In this document: piece by piece, positions 15,743-22,764 of the stretch
Numbering within the stretch: position 1 is the first letter of the stretch
Layout of the letters: every line of letters starts with the position of its first letter
From: Burkholderiales bacterium Ga0077547
Lineage (GTDB): Bacteria > Pseudomonadota > Gammaproteobacteria > Burkholderiales > Burkholderiaceae_C
Assembly (NCBI GenBank): GCA_001464195.1
Contig: LNEY01000014.1
Span: forward strand, 1-64,000
Direction of reading: 5' to 3'
DNA: 64,000 nt
Program-made: the position numbers and the translations under genes
Notes under the pieces: model-generated
Database searches by the model: none
What the model was told of the DNA's origin: nothing
The model's input: only the letters and a program-made list of their open reading frames with translations

Positions 15743-16189
15743 TCAATCTCCGCCCGCCCCTCGTACCCGCCGACCTTCGCCGGCGCCGCGCGTCAGGTAC
15801 TTGAAGCTGCCGGTGGCGTGCGCCACCAGGGCACCGGCTTCGTCGAACAGCGAGGCTTCGCAAAAGGCCAGTGCGAGGGTGCGTGTCAAGACGCGGGCGC
15901 GTGCGGTCAAGCGGCCAGTGCCGGGGCGCATGAAGCTGGTCTTCATTTCGATGGTGACCACGCCGCGTCCAGGCGTATCAGCGGCCGATTCCGTCGCAGC
16001 GTCGGCGCTACGCGCCGCGTGCGCCATGGCCACATCCAGCAGCGTCATCGTGACGCCACCGTGCGCCATGCTCAGCGAGTTGTGCTGGTCGGGTCGCAAG
16101 GTCACCGCAATGTCGGCCTCGCCCGCCTGCATGCGCAGCAGCTCGAATCCCATGGCTTGGACGAAGGGAATGTGAAGCGGAAAGTCCAA
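15743..16189 (-). CDS. PaaI-family hotdog thioesterase
   Basis: A 148-residue hotdog-fold protein. LRPDQHNSLSMAHGGVTMTL with the HGG motif (about 44-46) and following helix, and VTIEMKTSFMRPGTGRLTAR, are the PaaI/DUF4442-type signatures of acyl-CoA thioesterases. The substrate is unknown. It is transcribed alone, convergent with the PliI-like gene (27 bases between ends). A glycine/arginine tail follows residue 135. Confidence 0.88.
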   Translation of the reverse strand: MDFPLHIPFVQAMGFELLRMQAGEADIAVTLRPDQHNSLSMAHGGVTMTLLDVAMAHAARSADAATESAADTPGRGVVTIEMKTSFMRPGTGRLTARARVLTRTLALAFCEASLFDEAGALVAHATGSFKYLTRGAGEGRRVRGAGGD

Positions 16190-16324
16190 CGGAGGTATTC
16201 CTTTTGATGGCAGCCGCTGTGACGTTCATCTCGAAAACGCAGCGCGCTCCGGCGGCGTGCCTTCGCCGGTTCAACCCTCTGCTGCCTGAATGTGGCCGGG
16301 CCAGGTCGCTTGACTGTCGCCAGC

Positions 16325-16627
16325 TCAAGCGGCTGCCGTCACCGGCTCAAACGTGTGATCGAGCACATGCCGACCGGATCGCATTTTCCCGAGCTCGGCG
16401 GCCACAGCCTTGTGCTGCGGGTGGTTCTGATAAGCCTCGAGCTGCTGGGCATCGGTGAAGGTCGACATCAGCACCACATCCGCATTGGCTTCGAGCCCTG
16501 GCTCGCGGATGCCGACATCGAACTCGACGATGCCGGGCACCAAACGGGCACACGGCTCGAGCAGCGCCTTGAAGCGCGGGGCATCGGCCGGGTTGGTCAG
16601 CGTCCAGAGGACGATGTGACGAATCAT
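16325..16627 (-). CDS. Dabb-family (stress-responsive A/B barrel) protein
   Basis: A 100-residue dimeric alpha-beta barrel protein. It opens with MIRHIVLWTL, the conserved 'hHhVlf' start of Dabb domains, and continues with VPGIVEFDVGIR, DVVLMSTFTDAQQLEAYQNH and PQHKAVAAEL, which follow the family pattern through the whole length. Function of single-domain bacterial members is unknown. It lies 4 bases after the small membrane protein gene, in the same direction. Confidence 0.88.
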   Translation of the reverse strand: MIRHIVLWTLTNPADAPRFKALLEPCARLVPGIVEFDVGIREPGLEANADVVLMSTFTDAQQLEAYQNHPQHKAVAAELGKMRSGRHVLDHTFEPVTAAA

Positions 16628-16631
16628 GGTC

Positions 16632-16826
16632 TCAATCCTCTGAATCAGAAATGCGCGAACGCAGGTAGATCAGCAGCACGCCAGCTGCGATCGCGACGCC
16701 GCCGATGAAGACGATCGGCCAGCCGATCGACGCATCCGCCGACACGGTGGACACGCCCAGCATCAACACCAGCGCGCCCCCGAAGATCAACGGCCAGGTC
16801 AGCTTGTGAAGCTTAGATGGTTTCAT
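16632..16826 (-). CDS. small two-helix membrane protein
   Basis: A 64-residue protein with two clear membrane helices (about 12-30 and 35-54), separated by a short polar turn and ended by a charged tail (RSRISDSED). No family recognised. It is 4 bases upstream of the Dabb gene, so the two are probably co-transcribed. The 212-base gap between it and selO holds no gene I can support. Confidence 0.65.
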   Translation of the reverse strand: MKPSKLHKLTWPLIFGGALVLMLGVSTVSADASIGWPIVFIGGVAIAAGVLLIYLRSRISDSED

Positions 16827-17038
16827 GAGACAGGAGTATCAGCGCAGGCCACCACGCAGCAAGGTGTGGGAGCTCATCGACGAACACGACTCATCGGGAA
16901 TCTGCCTGCTCGCCACAGCGCCCGCTTTGCGCACCGTGCAGCGTGCTGAGCTGCAGCCCGTGTGCCTTCATGTAGCCGATCAAGCCGAGCCAGACCGTCG
17001 GTACGGGTTGACCCTTGGTTACGCGATGACATGGGGGC

Positions 17039-18571
17039 GTGAATACACTCGTGCCAATGACGCTTCACGATGCCATCACCCCGGTCAACACGTTGACTGC
17101 GGGTCCAGACTGGAACTGGCGCAACCGGTTTCACGCCCTGGGTACCGAATTCCACACGGAACTCCCGCCGCAGCCTGTACCGACGCCCTACTGGGTGGCA
17201 CACAGCGATTCCTGCGCGGAGCTGCTGGGGCTGCCTTCCGAGTGGCAAACCCGAGGCGACCTGAACGCGCTGGCGGTCTTCAGCGGCAATGCGCTCTGGC
17301 CGGGCATGCGCCCGCTGGCCAGCGTCTACAGCGGGCATCAATTCGGGGTGTGGGCTGGACAGCTGGGTGACGGACGCGCCCTGTCGCTCGGAGAGATCGA
17401 CACGCCGAGTGGCCCGCAGGAATTGCAGCTCAAGGGTGCGGGATTGACGCCCTATTCGCGCATGGGCGATGGCCGCGCCGTGCTGCGGTCTTCGATCCGC
17501 GAGTTCCTGTGTTCGGAGGCGATGCATGGCCTGGGCATTCCGACCACGCGTGCGCTGTGCATCACCGGCTCGAACATGCCGGTGCTGCGCGAAGCGCTGG
17601 AGACTGCAGCGGTGGTGACCCGAGTGGCGCCGAGCTTCATCCGGTTTGGCCATTTCGAGCACTTCGCACAGCGGCGTGACACCTCTGCGTTGCAGCGCCT
17701 GGCTGATTTCGTCATAGACAACCACTACCCTGATTGCCGCGACAGCCCACAACCCTGCGTGGCACTGTTGAGCGCGGTTGCACAGCGCACTGCGGAACTG
17801 ATGGCGCAGTGGCAGGCCGTGGGCTTTTGCCACGGCGTGATGAACACCGACAACATGTCGATCCTCGGGCTGACCATCGATTACGGCCCGTTCGGCTTTC
17901 TCGACGGTCACGACCCGGACCACATCTGCAACCACACCGATCGCCAGGGACGCTACGCGTATGCGAACCAACCCAACATCGGGTTGTGGAATCTGCATGC
18001 GCTGGCGCAGGGCTTGATGCCGCTGATCGGCCGCGACCACAGCGACGCGGTGCGGGAGGTGCTCGAGTCTTACAAGCTGACGTATGCGAACGCGATGCGC
18101 CGTCGCCTGCGCAGCAAGTGCGGGCTCTCGACGACTCAGAAAGACGACGCCGGACTGATCGATTCGCTGCTGAATCAGATGACCCAGGAACGGACCGACC
18201 ACACCATCCTCTTCCGACGTTTGTCGACTTTCAGCACCGCCGAGGGGGCAGACAACGGCCATGTCAAGAGCCTGTTCAAGGACACAGCATTCTGGGAGCG
18301 CTGGTCGGTTGCGTACGCCGCGCGACTGCGCGCCGAGAACAGCAACGACCTGCAGCGAGCCGCTGCGATGAACCGCATCAACCCGAGCGTGGTGTTGCGC
18401 AACCATCTGGCTGAGTCGGCGATCCGCCAGGCGCAGGCAGGCGAGTTCTCGGAAGTTCGACGCTTGCTGAAAGTTCTGCAGAGCCCCTTCGACGAACGCC
18501 ATGATGCTTCGGCCGACGCCGGCTTCCCGCCAGACTGGGCACAACACATCGAAGTGTCCTGTTCATCGTGA
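17039..18571 (+). CDS. selO: protein adenylyltransferase SelO (YdiU family)
   Basis: A pseudokinase-fold enzyme of about 510 residues that transfers AMP from ATP to protein hydroxyls. Signatures: YSGHQFGVWAGQLGDGRA (about 100-117), QELQLKGAGLTPYSRMGDGR (the lysine region), the HGVMNTDNMSILGLTIDYGP catalytic loop (about 264-283) and FLDGHDPDHICNHTDRQGRY. The C-terminus ends in CSS, with cysteine at the position where animal SelO has selenocysteine; this residue is the redox-linked one. The start is uncertain: GTG at 17039 or ATG at 17057, neither with a well-spaced ribosome site. msrB follows after 24 bases, which fits a shared role in redox stress. Confidence 0.93.
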   Translation: MNTLVPMTLHDAITPVNTLTAGPDWNWRNRFHALGTEFHTELPPQPVPTPYWVAHSDSCAELLGLPSEWQTRGDLNALAVFSGNALWPGMRPLASVYSGHQFGVWAGQLGDGRALSLGEIDTPSGPQELQLKGAGLTPYSRMGDGRAVLRSSIREFLCSEAMHGLGIPTTRALCITGSNMPVLREALETAAVVTRVAPSFIRFGHFEHFAQRRDTSALQRLADFVIDNHYPDCRDSPQPCVALLSAVAQRTAELMAQWQAVGFCHGVMNTDNMSILGLTIDYGPFGFLDGHDPDHICNHTDRQGRYAYANQPNIGLWNLHALAQGLMPLIGRDHSDAVREVLESYKLTYANAMRRRLRSKCGLSTTQKDDAGLIDSLLNQMTQERTDHTILFRRLSTFSTAEGADNGHVKSLFKDTAFWERWSVAYAARLRAENSNDLQRAAAMNRINPSVVLRNHLAESAIRQAQAGEFSEVRRLLKVLQSPFDERHDASADAGFPPDWAQHIEVSCSS

Positions 18572-18595
18572 TGGATCGTTTTTGAGGAATCTTGT

Positions 18596-19006
18596 ATGAA
18601 AGACGACAAGCCCCGCGCCGTGCAAAAGTCTGATGCCCAATGGCGCGCGCAACTCGATGCCACGCAGTACGAGGTCGCGCGACAGGCCGGCACCGAACGC
18701 GCGTTCTCCGGGAAATACTGGGACCACTGGGAGGCAGGTCGGTACAACTGCATTGGCTGCGGCACGCCCTTGTTCGAGGCCGACACCAAGTTCGATGCGG
18801 GATGCGGCTGGCCCAGCTACTCGAAGCCGATCAATAGCACGGTGATCGAACGCCTCGTGGACCGCAGCCATGGCATGACCCGGATCGAGGTGCGCTGCAA
18901 CGCCTGCGGCTCTCACCTCGGCCACGTGTTCAACGATGGCCCCGCCCCGACCGGCGAGCGCTTTTGCATCAACTCGGCTTCGATAGACTTTGAGCCTCCG
19001 GTCTGA
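18596..19006 (+). CDS. msrB: peptide-methionine (R)-S-oxide reductase
   Basis: A 136-residue MsrB that repairs the R-form of methionine sulfoxide. The zinc site is complete: Cys52 and Cys55 (NCIGCG), Cys101 and Cys104 (RCNACG). The catalytic Cys124 sits in [10 protein letters not shown], and GWPSY (71-75), [11 protein letters not shown] and [10 protein letters not shown] are conserved. It has a good ribosome site (GAGGA). It is the second gene of a selO-msrB-yciB-bolA-ppiC run. Confidence 0.96.
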   Translation: MKDDKPRAVQKSDAQWRAQLDATQYEVARQAGTERAFSGKYWDHWEAGRYNCIGCGTPLFEADTKFDAGCGWPSYSKPINSTVIERLVDRSHGMTRIEVRCNACGSHLGHVFNDGPAPTGERFCINSASIDFEPPV

Positions 19007-19060
19007 CAGCGGCGCACCGCGCCCTGCAGAACGCCCTCTCGCCAAGATATCGACAACCCC

Positions 19061-19705
19061 ATGAAGCTTCTGCTCGACTTTCTGCCGATCCTGTTTTTCT
19101 TCGGCACCTTCAAGTACGCCGAGGCCAACAAGGACTGGGCCGCTGCGTTCGCCACCGAGCACCTGGGCTTCATCGTCTCCGGCGGCGTGGTCGGTGCGAA
19201 CGAAGCCCCGGTGCTGCTGGCCACCGTGGTGGTCATCGTGGCCACGCTGGCGCAAATAGCCTTTCTGGTGGCCCGCGGCAAGAAGGTCGACACCATGCTC
19301 TGGGTCAGCCTGGCTTTGGTGGTGGTGCTGGGCGGCGCGACCGTGTGGTTCCACAGCGAAGAGTTCATCAAGTGGAAGCCGACCGTGCTTTACTGGGCCA
19401 TGGCGCTGGGCCTGTGGGGCAGCGCCGCGCTCTTCGGAAAGAACCTGCCGAGGAAAATCCTCGGAGAGCAATTGCGCTTGCCCGATCCGTTGTGGGCCAG
19501 GTTGAATTGGGCGTGGGTCGCCTTCTTCGTGGTGATGGGGGTCCTGAACCGCTATGTCGCCACCGAGTTCTCGACCGACACCTGGGTCAATTTCAAGCTG
19601 TTCGGCAGCATGGGGCTGATGATCTTGTTCATGCTTGCGCAGGGCCTGTACCTCAGCCGCTACATCGCGGCGGACGAGGCAGACCCGCCGCCTCCGGCGC
19701 AATGA
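19061..19705 (+). CDS. yciB: septation protein A / inner-membrane YciB
   Basis: A 214-residue inner-membrane protein of the YciB/IspZ family, with five or six membrane helices. The family start is intact (MKLLLDFLPILFFFGTFKYA), as are VDTMLWVSLALVVVLGGATV and FIKWKPTVLYWAMALGLWGSA. The tail is WVNFKLFGSMGLMILFMLAQ. Its family is linked to normal envelope synthesis and cell division. It lies between msrB and bolA, with short spacing. Confidence 0.94.
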   Translation: MKLLLDFLPILFFFGTFKYAEANKDWAAAFATEHLGFIVSGGVVGANEAPVLLATVVVIVATLAQIAFLVARGKKVDTMLWVSLALVVVLGGATVWFHSEEFIKWKPTVLYWAMALGLWGSAALFGKNLPRKILGEQLRLPDPLWARLNWAWVAFFVVMGVLNRYVATEFSTDTWVNFKLFGSMGLMILFMLAQGLYLSRYIAADEADPPPPAQ

Positions 19706-19727
19706 AGCAACGTACCGGAACTCACTC

Positions 19728-19994
19728 ATGAGCCAGTTGTCCGAGCGCATCGAAGCGGCCTTGCGTGAGGCACTGCAGCCCATCGAGTTCATGCTGCAAG
19801 ATGACAGCCATCTGCACGCCGGGCATGCGGGCGCACGCGAGGGCAGCCATTACACCGTGCGTCTGGTCAGCGAGCGCTTTGCTGGGCTGAAGCGACTCGC
19901 ACGACATCGCCTCGTTTATGATGCTTTGAGGGAGCAGATGCAGTCCGGCATCCACGCGCTCGCCATTGATGCGCGCGCCCCGGGCGAGGATTGA
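19728..19994 (+). CDS. bolA: BolA-family protein
   Basis: An 88-residue BolA homologue, which with monothiol glutaredoxin handles iron-sulfur clusters and also acts as a regulator. Conserved pieces are SERIEAALREALQP (N-terminal helix), DDSHLHAGHAGAREGSHYTV with the invariant histidines, the FAGLKRLARHRLVYDAL helix and a terminal HALAIDARAP strand. The ATG at 19728 fits the family length; an ORF upstream of it is an accidental extension. yciB ends 22 bases before. Confidence 0.94.
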   Translation: MSQLSERIEAALREALQPIEFMLQDDSHLHAGHAGAREGSHYTVRLVSERFAGLKRLARHRLVYDALREQMQSGIHALAIDARAPGED

Positions 19995-20022
19995 TGCACT
20001 CTGCTCCAGGCCCCACTCCACG

Positions 20023-20041
20023 CTGGCGCTCGACGCGCCAG
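20023..20041. terminator. hairpin between bolA and ppiC
   Basis: CTGGCGC and GCGCCAG form a perfect 7-bp stem with a 5-base loop. No T-run follows, so it could be a pause, an attenuator or a processing signal rather than a full terminator. Confidence 0.3.
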
Positions 20042-20112
20042 CCCTTAGGCACCGCAGCAGTTGAACGCCGCTCGGCTAGCCCAGTCTCCACATGAGCTGA
20101 AAGCCTCACCCC

Positions 20113-20910
20113 ATGAACAAGTTGCTCTCCACCTCCACCTTGTTGGCTGCTACCGTGTTGATCGCGCTGCCAGCCGCGGCGCAGAACATTGCCATCGTCA
20201 ACGGCAAAACCGTGCCGAAGGCGCGCGTCGATGCGCTGATGGAGCAGATCCTGAAGCAAGGGCAGCAACGCCGCACCCCGGAGCTCGAAGCGCAGGTACG
20301 CGACGAGGTCGTGCTGCGTGAGATGTTTGTGCAGGAAGCCGAAAAGCGTGGCTTTCAGAGCAAGGCCGATTACAAGGTGCAGATGGAGTTTGCGCGCCAG
20401 ACCATCCTGATCCGCGAGCTCTTCACCCAGTACCAGGCCACACACCCGGTGACCGAAGCGGAAATCCAGGCTGAATACGCGAAGTCGACCGGAGCCGCTG
20501 GCACCGAGTACCGCGCTCGCCACATCCTGGTCGACACTGAAGATCAGGCCAAGACGTTGATTGCGCAGATCAAAGCGGGTGCGAAGTTCGAAGACGTGGC
20601 CAAGAAGGATTCAAAAGACACCGGCTCGGGCGAGAACGGTGGCGATCTCGATTTCGCCAGCCCGAGCGTCTACGTCCCCGAATTCGGCCAGGCGATGGTC
20701 AAGCTCCAGAAGGGCGAGATGACCGAGCAGCCAGTGAAGTCTCAGTTCGGCTGGCACATCATCCGCCTCGAAGACACCCGCGCGGCGCAGGCGCCTTCCC
20801 TCGCCGAAGTGCGGCCGCAGATCGAGCAGAAACTCGGTCAGTTGAAGATCGCGAAATTCCGCGACGACATCCGCGCCAAGTACAAGACGGACTACAAGTT
20901 CACCAACTGA
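20113..20910 (+). CDS. periplasmic parvulin-type peptidyl-prolyl isomerase
   Basis: A 265-residue exported PpiC/SurA-like isomerase. A signal peptide (MNKLLSTSTLLAATVLIALP, cut near residue 23) is followed by an N-terminal helical domain and a parvulin domain (about 130-230). The latter has ARHILVDTEDQAKTLIAQIK, GENGGDLDF, FGQAMVKLQKGEMTEQPVKS and QFGWHIIRLED. Its role by family is folding of outer-membrane and periplasmic proteins. It ends the selO-msrB-yciB-bolA-ppiC run and converges on the ABC ATPase gene (18 bases apart). Confidence 0.93.
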   Translation: MNKLLSTSTLLAATVLIALPAAAQNIAIVNGKTVPKARVDALMEQILKQGQQRRTPELEAQVRDEVVLREMFVQEAEKRGFQSKADYKVQMEFARQTILIRELFTQYQATHPVTEAEIQAEYAKSTGAAGTEYRARHILVDTEDQAKTLIAQIKAGAKFEDVAKKDSKDTGSGENGGDLDFASPSVYVPEFGQAMVKLQKGEMTEQPVKSQFGWHIIRLEDTRAAQAPSLAEVRPQIEQKLGQLKIAKFRDDIRAKYKTDYKFTN

Positions 20911-20928
20911 CGCACGGCAAGCGCGCGG

Positions 20929-21615
20929 TCAAACGAGCGCCGGGTCCAGTTCGACCCGACCTGCATCGATGCGCAGTTGCCGGTCGCAGCGGGCGGCCAC
21001 GGTCCGGTCGTGGGTGACCAGCACCAGTGTCGTGCCGGTCTCGCGATTCAGCTCGAACATCAGTTCCATCACCCGCTCGCCGGTGGCGAAATCCAGGCTG
21101 CCGGTGGGCTCGTCGGCCAGCAGCACCGCGGGCTGAACCACAAAAGCACGTGCCAGCGCCACTCGCTGCTGCTCACCGCCGGACAGCACTTTCGGGTAGT
21201 GCCGCAACCGGTCACCCAGGCCCACCCGTCCCAGCATCTCGGTGGCCCGCACCCGGGCATCACTGCGACCTTGTAGTTCCAGCGGCAGCATCACGTTTTC
21301 GATCGCGTTCAGGTTGCCCAGCAGCTGGAAGCTCTGGAAGACGAAACCGACGTGGGCTGCCCGGACTGCCGCGCGGGCATCCTCGTCCAGACTGAACAAA
21401 TCGGTGCCCGCCAGGCGAACGCTGCCCGTCGTGGGCGTGTCCAACCCCGCGATGATCGACAACAGCGTGCTCTTGCCCGACCCCGAAGCGCCGACGATGG
21501 CTGCCGATTGCTGTCGAGCGAGCGTGAAACTGATGTCGTGCAGGATGGTCAAAGGACCACCCGGATCAGGCACTTGCTTGGAAATGTGATCGACAGCAAT
21601 GATGGGATCGGACAT
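20929..21615 (-). CDS. FtsE/LolD-type ABC transporter ATPase (YbbA-like)
   Basis: A 228-residue ABC ATPase of the MacB/LolD/FtsE class: Walker A VGASGSGKST (41-50), Q-loop FVFQSFQLL, signature LSGGEQQRVALARA (about 144-157), Walker B AVLLADEPTGSLD and the H-loop (VTHD). The start is MSDPII at 21615; a longer open frame upstream is not coding. Its ATG overlaps the divergent tesA ATG by two bases. The pair resembles the enterobacterial ybbA/tesA arrangement, but the FtsX-like permease that normally follows ybbA is absent, so the partner must be encoded elsewhere. Confidence 0.88.
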   Translation of the reverse strand: MSDPIIAVDHISKQVPDPGGPLTILHDISFTLARQQSAAIVGASGSGKSTLLSIIAGLDTPTTGSVRLAGTDLFSLDEDARAAVRAAHVGFVFQSFQLLGNLNAIENVMLPLELQGRSDARVRATEMLGRVGLGDRLRHYPKVLSGGEQQRVALARAFVVQPAVLLADEPTGSLDFATGERVMELMFELNRETGTTLVLVTHDRTVAARCDRQLRIDAGRVELDPALV

Positions 21616-22375
21616 GAAAGACTGGAAACAACTGACAGCAATGAAACAGACAGCCTGTGGTGCGCCACCGCCAGCTTCTGCAGCGACGCAGGTCGACCCC
21701 GTCCGCAGGAATTGGTTGCATCGACTGGCCCACTGTACCGCGCTGCTCGGCCTGGTCACTGTCGGCGTACAGGCCTGGTCGCAAATGCCGGTGGCTGCGC
21801 TGGCCCACGCCGCCAGCGGCGGGAACAGCCCCCGCAACACGGTGCTGGTGGTGGGCGACAGCCTCTCGGCCGAATACGGCCTCAAGCGCGGCAGTGGCTG
21901 GGTGGCCCTTCTGGAGCGCAAGCTCGTCAGCGAAAAAATCGATGCGCGGGTGGTCAACGCAAGCGTCAGCGGCGACACCACCGCGGGAGGCTTGTCGCGG
22001 CTGCCCGCCTTGCTCGCCAGGCATCGCCCGACGCATGTGATCCTGGAACTTGGCGGCAACGATGGCTTGCGCGGCCTGCCCCTGAAGGGCAGCCTGGACA
22101 ACCTGCAGCAGATGGCACAGGCTGCCAAGGCGGCCGGGGCCAAGGTGATGGTGGTTGGCGTGCAGATCCCGCCCAACTACGGCCGACGCTACAACGATGA
22201 ACTGGCCGCGATGTTCGTCACTGTGGCGAAGGACGAAAGCGCTGCGCTGGTGCCGTTCTTGATGGCCGGCGTCGCCGATTCACAGTACCAGGCCGACCGC
22301 ATCCATGTGGCGGAGGTCGGGCAACCGACGATGCTGGCGAATGTGTGGCCGACGTTGAAGCCCTTACTGCGCTGA
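21614..22375 (+). CDS. tesA: SGNH-hydrolase TesA-type esterase/lysophospholipase
   Basis: A protein of about 253 residues. A long N-terminal region with a hydrophobic segment (about 38-55) precedes the SGNH domain: block I VVGDSLSAEYG with nucleophile Ser83, block II NASVSGDTTAGG, block III LELGGNDGLRG, and the C-terminal DRIHV with the Asp-His pair. Family activity: acyl-CoA thioesterase, arylesterase or lysophospholipase in the periplasm. The start is uncertain: ATG at 21614 overlaps the divergent ABC gene start, and ATGs at 21599 and 21641 are alternatives. None has a strong ribosome site. Confidence 0.9.
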   Translation: MKDWKQLTAMKQTACGAPPPASAATQVDPVRRNWLHRLAHCTALLGLVTVGVQAWSQMPVAALAHAASGGNSPRNTVLVVGDSLSAEYGLKRGSGWVALLERKLVSEKIDARVVNASVSGDTTAGGLSRLPALLARHRPTHVILELGGNDGLRGLPLKGSLDNLQQMAQAAKAAGAKVMVVGVQIPPNYGRRYNDELAAMFVTVAKDESAALVPFLMAGVADSQYQADRIHVAEVGQPTMLANVWPTLKPLLR

Positions 22376-22421
22376 TGCCCGACTGCATTCGAACATGTCG
22401 ACCTCGCTGAGGTCAGTGCGA

Positions 22422-22550
22422 GAGCGCTGCGGTGGGCCGCTGTGTTGCGTTCATGTCCCCCGGGCCGGTTCACTGGCCGTTCCCTTCGGCTGAAGCGCCG
22501 TCGGCCCTCCTCCTTTACTTCACTCCACACAGCGGCCCACCGCAGCGCTC
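22422..22550 (-). repeat. structured intergenic repeat, copy A
   Basis: A perfect 24-bp inverted repeat (22422-22445 with 22527-22550) encloses 81 bases. On the minus strand the interior reads 5' box GGAGTGAAGTAAAGGAGGA, inner stem GGGCCG/CGGCCC around a 34-base apical region, then 3' box GGGGGACATGAACGCA. The same boxes and spacing occur in copies B and C, while the outer stem sequence is different each time. It sits in the convergent gap between tesA and uvrD. Small open frames through it look accidental. Position and stem suggest a terminator or RNA-stability role; the conserved loops suggest something more specific. Confidence 0.9.
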
Positions 22551-22610
22551 CAACTGCCACCGAATCGGCCAGAGGGGATTTGCATTCCTCCACATTCGAC
22601 AACGGTGCCG

Positions 22611-22743
22611 GCTGTCGAGGGCGTGGGGTGACCGGCGCAGCGAAGTAAAGGAGGAAGGCCGGAACCGTCTTTGCCGAAGCGTTTGGATGGCGAACCGGCC
22701 TGGGGGACATGAGCGGAGCCGGTCACCCCATGCCCTCGGCAGC
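22611..22743 (+). repeat. structured intergenic repeat, copy B
   Basis: A 26-bp outer stem (22611-22636 with 22718-22743) has 24 Watson-Crick pairs and two G-U pairs when read as plus-strand RNA. The interior is again 81 bases: 5' box GCAGCGAAGTAAAGGAGGA (22637-22655), inner stem AGGCCGG/CCGGCCT (22656-22662 with 22695-22701), a 32-base apical part sharing GCCGAAG with copy A, and 3' box GGGGGACATGAGCGGA (22702-22717). It is inverted relative to copy A, 60 bases away. Gap 22376-22764 holds only copies A and B; no gene is supported. Confidence 0.9.
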
Positions 22744-22764
22744 GACAAACACCTAACAAACCCT

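Noticed and set aside
16880..17070. Minus-strand stretch reading TKGQPVPTVWLGLIGYMKAH in the gap before selO
   Set aside because: It looks protein-like, but the frame is only about 50 codons between stops and has no start codon before this stretch except a late ATG. At most a gene remnant.
16874..18547. 557-residue open frame opposite selO
   Set aside because: It lies wholly antisense to a clear selO gene; high GC content gives long shadow frames here.
20929..22176. 415-residue extension of the ABC ATPase upstream of 21615
   Set aside because: The extra 187 codons are antisense to tesA and lack any domain; the ATPase is complete from 21615.
22422..22743. Reading the repeats as attC (integron) sites or a CRISPR array
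   Set aside because: No R-type core sites or integrase, and the copies are inverted with long perfect stems rather than regular direct repeats with spacers.
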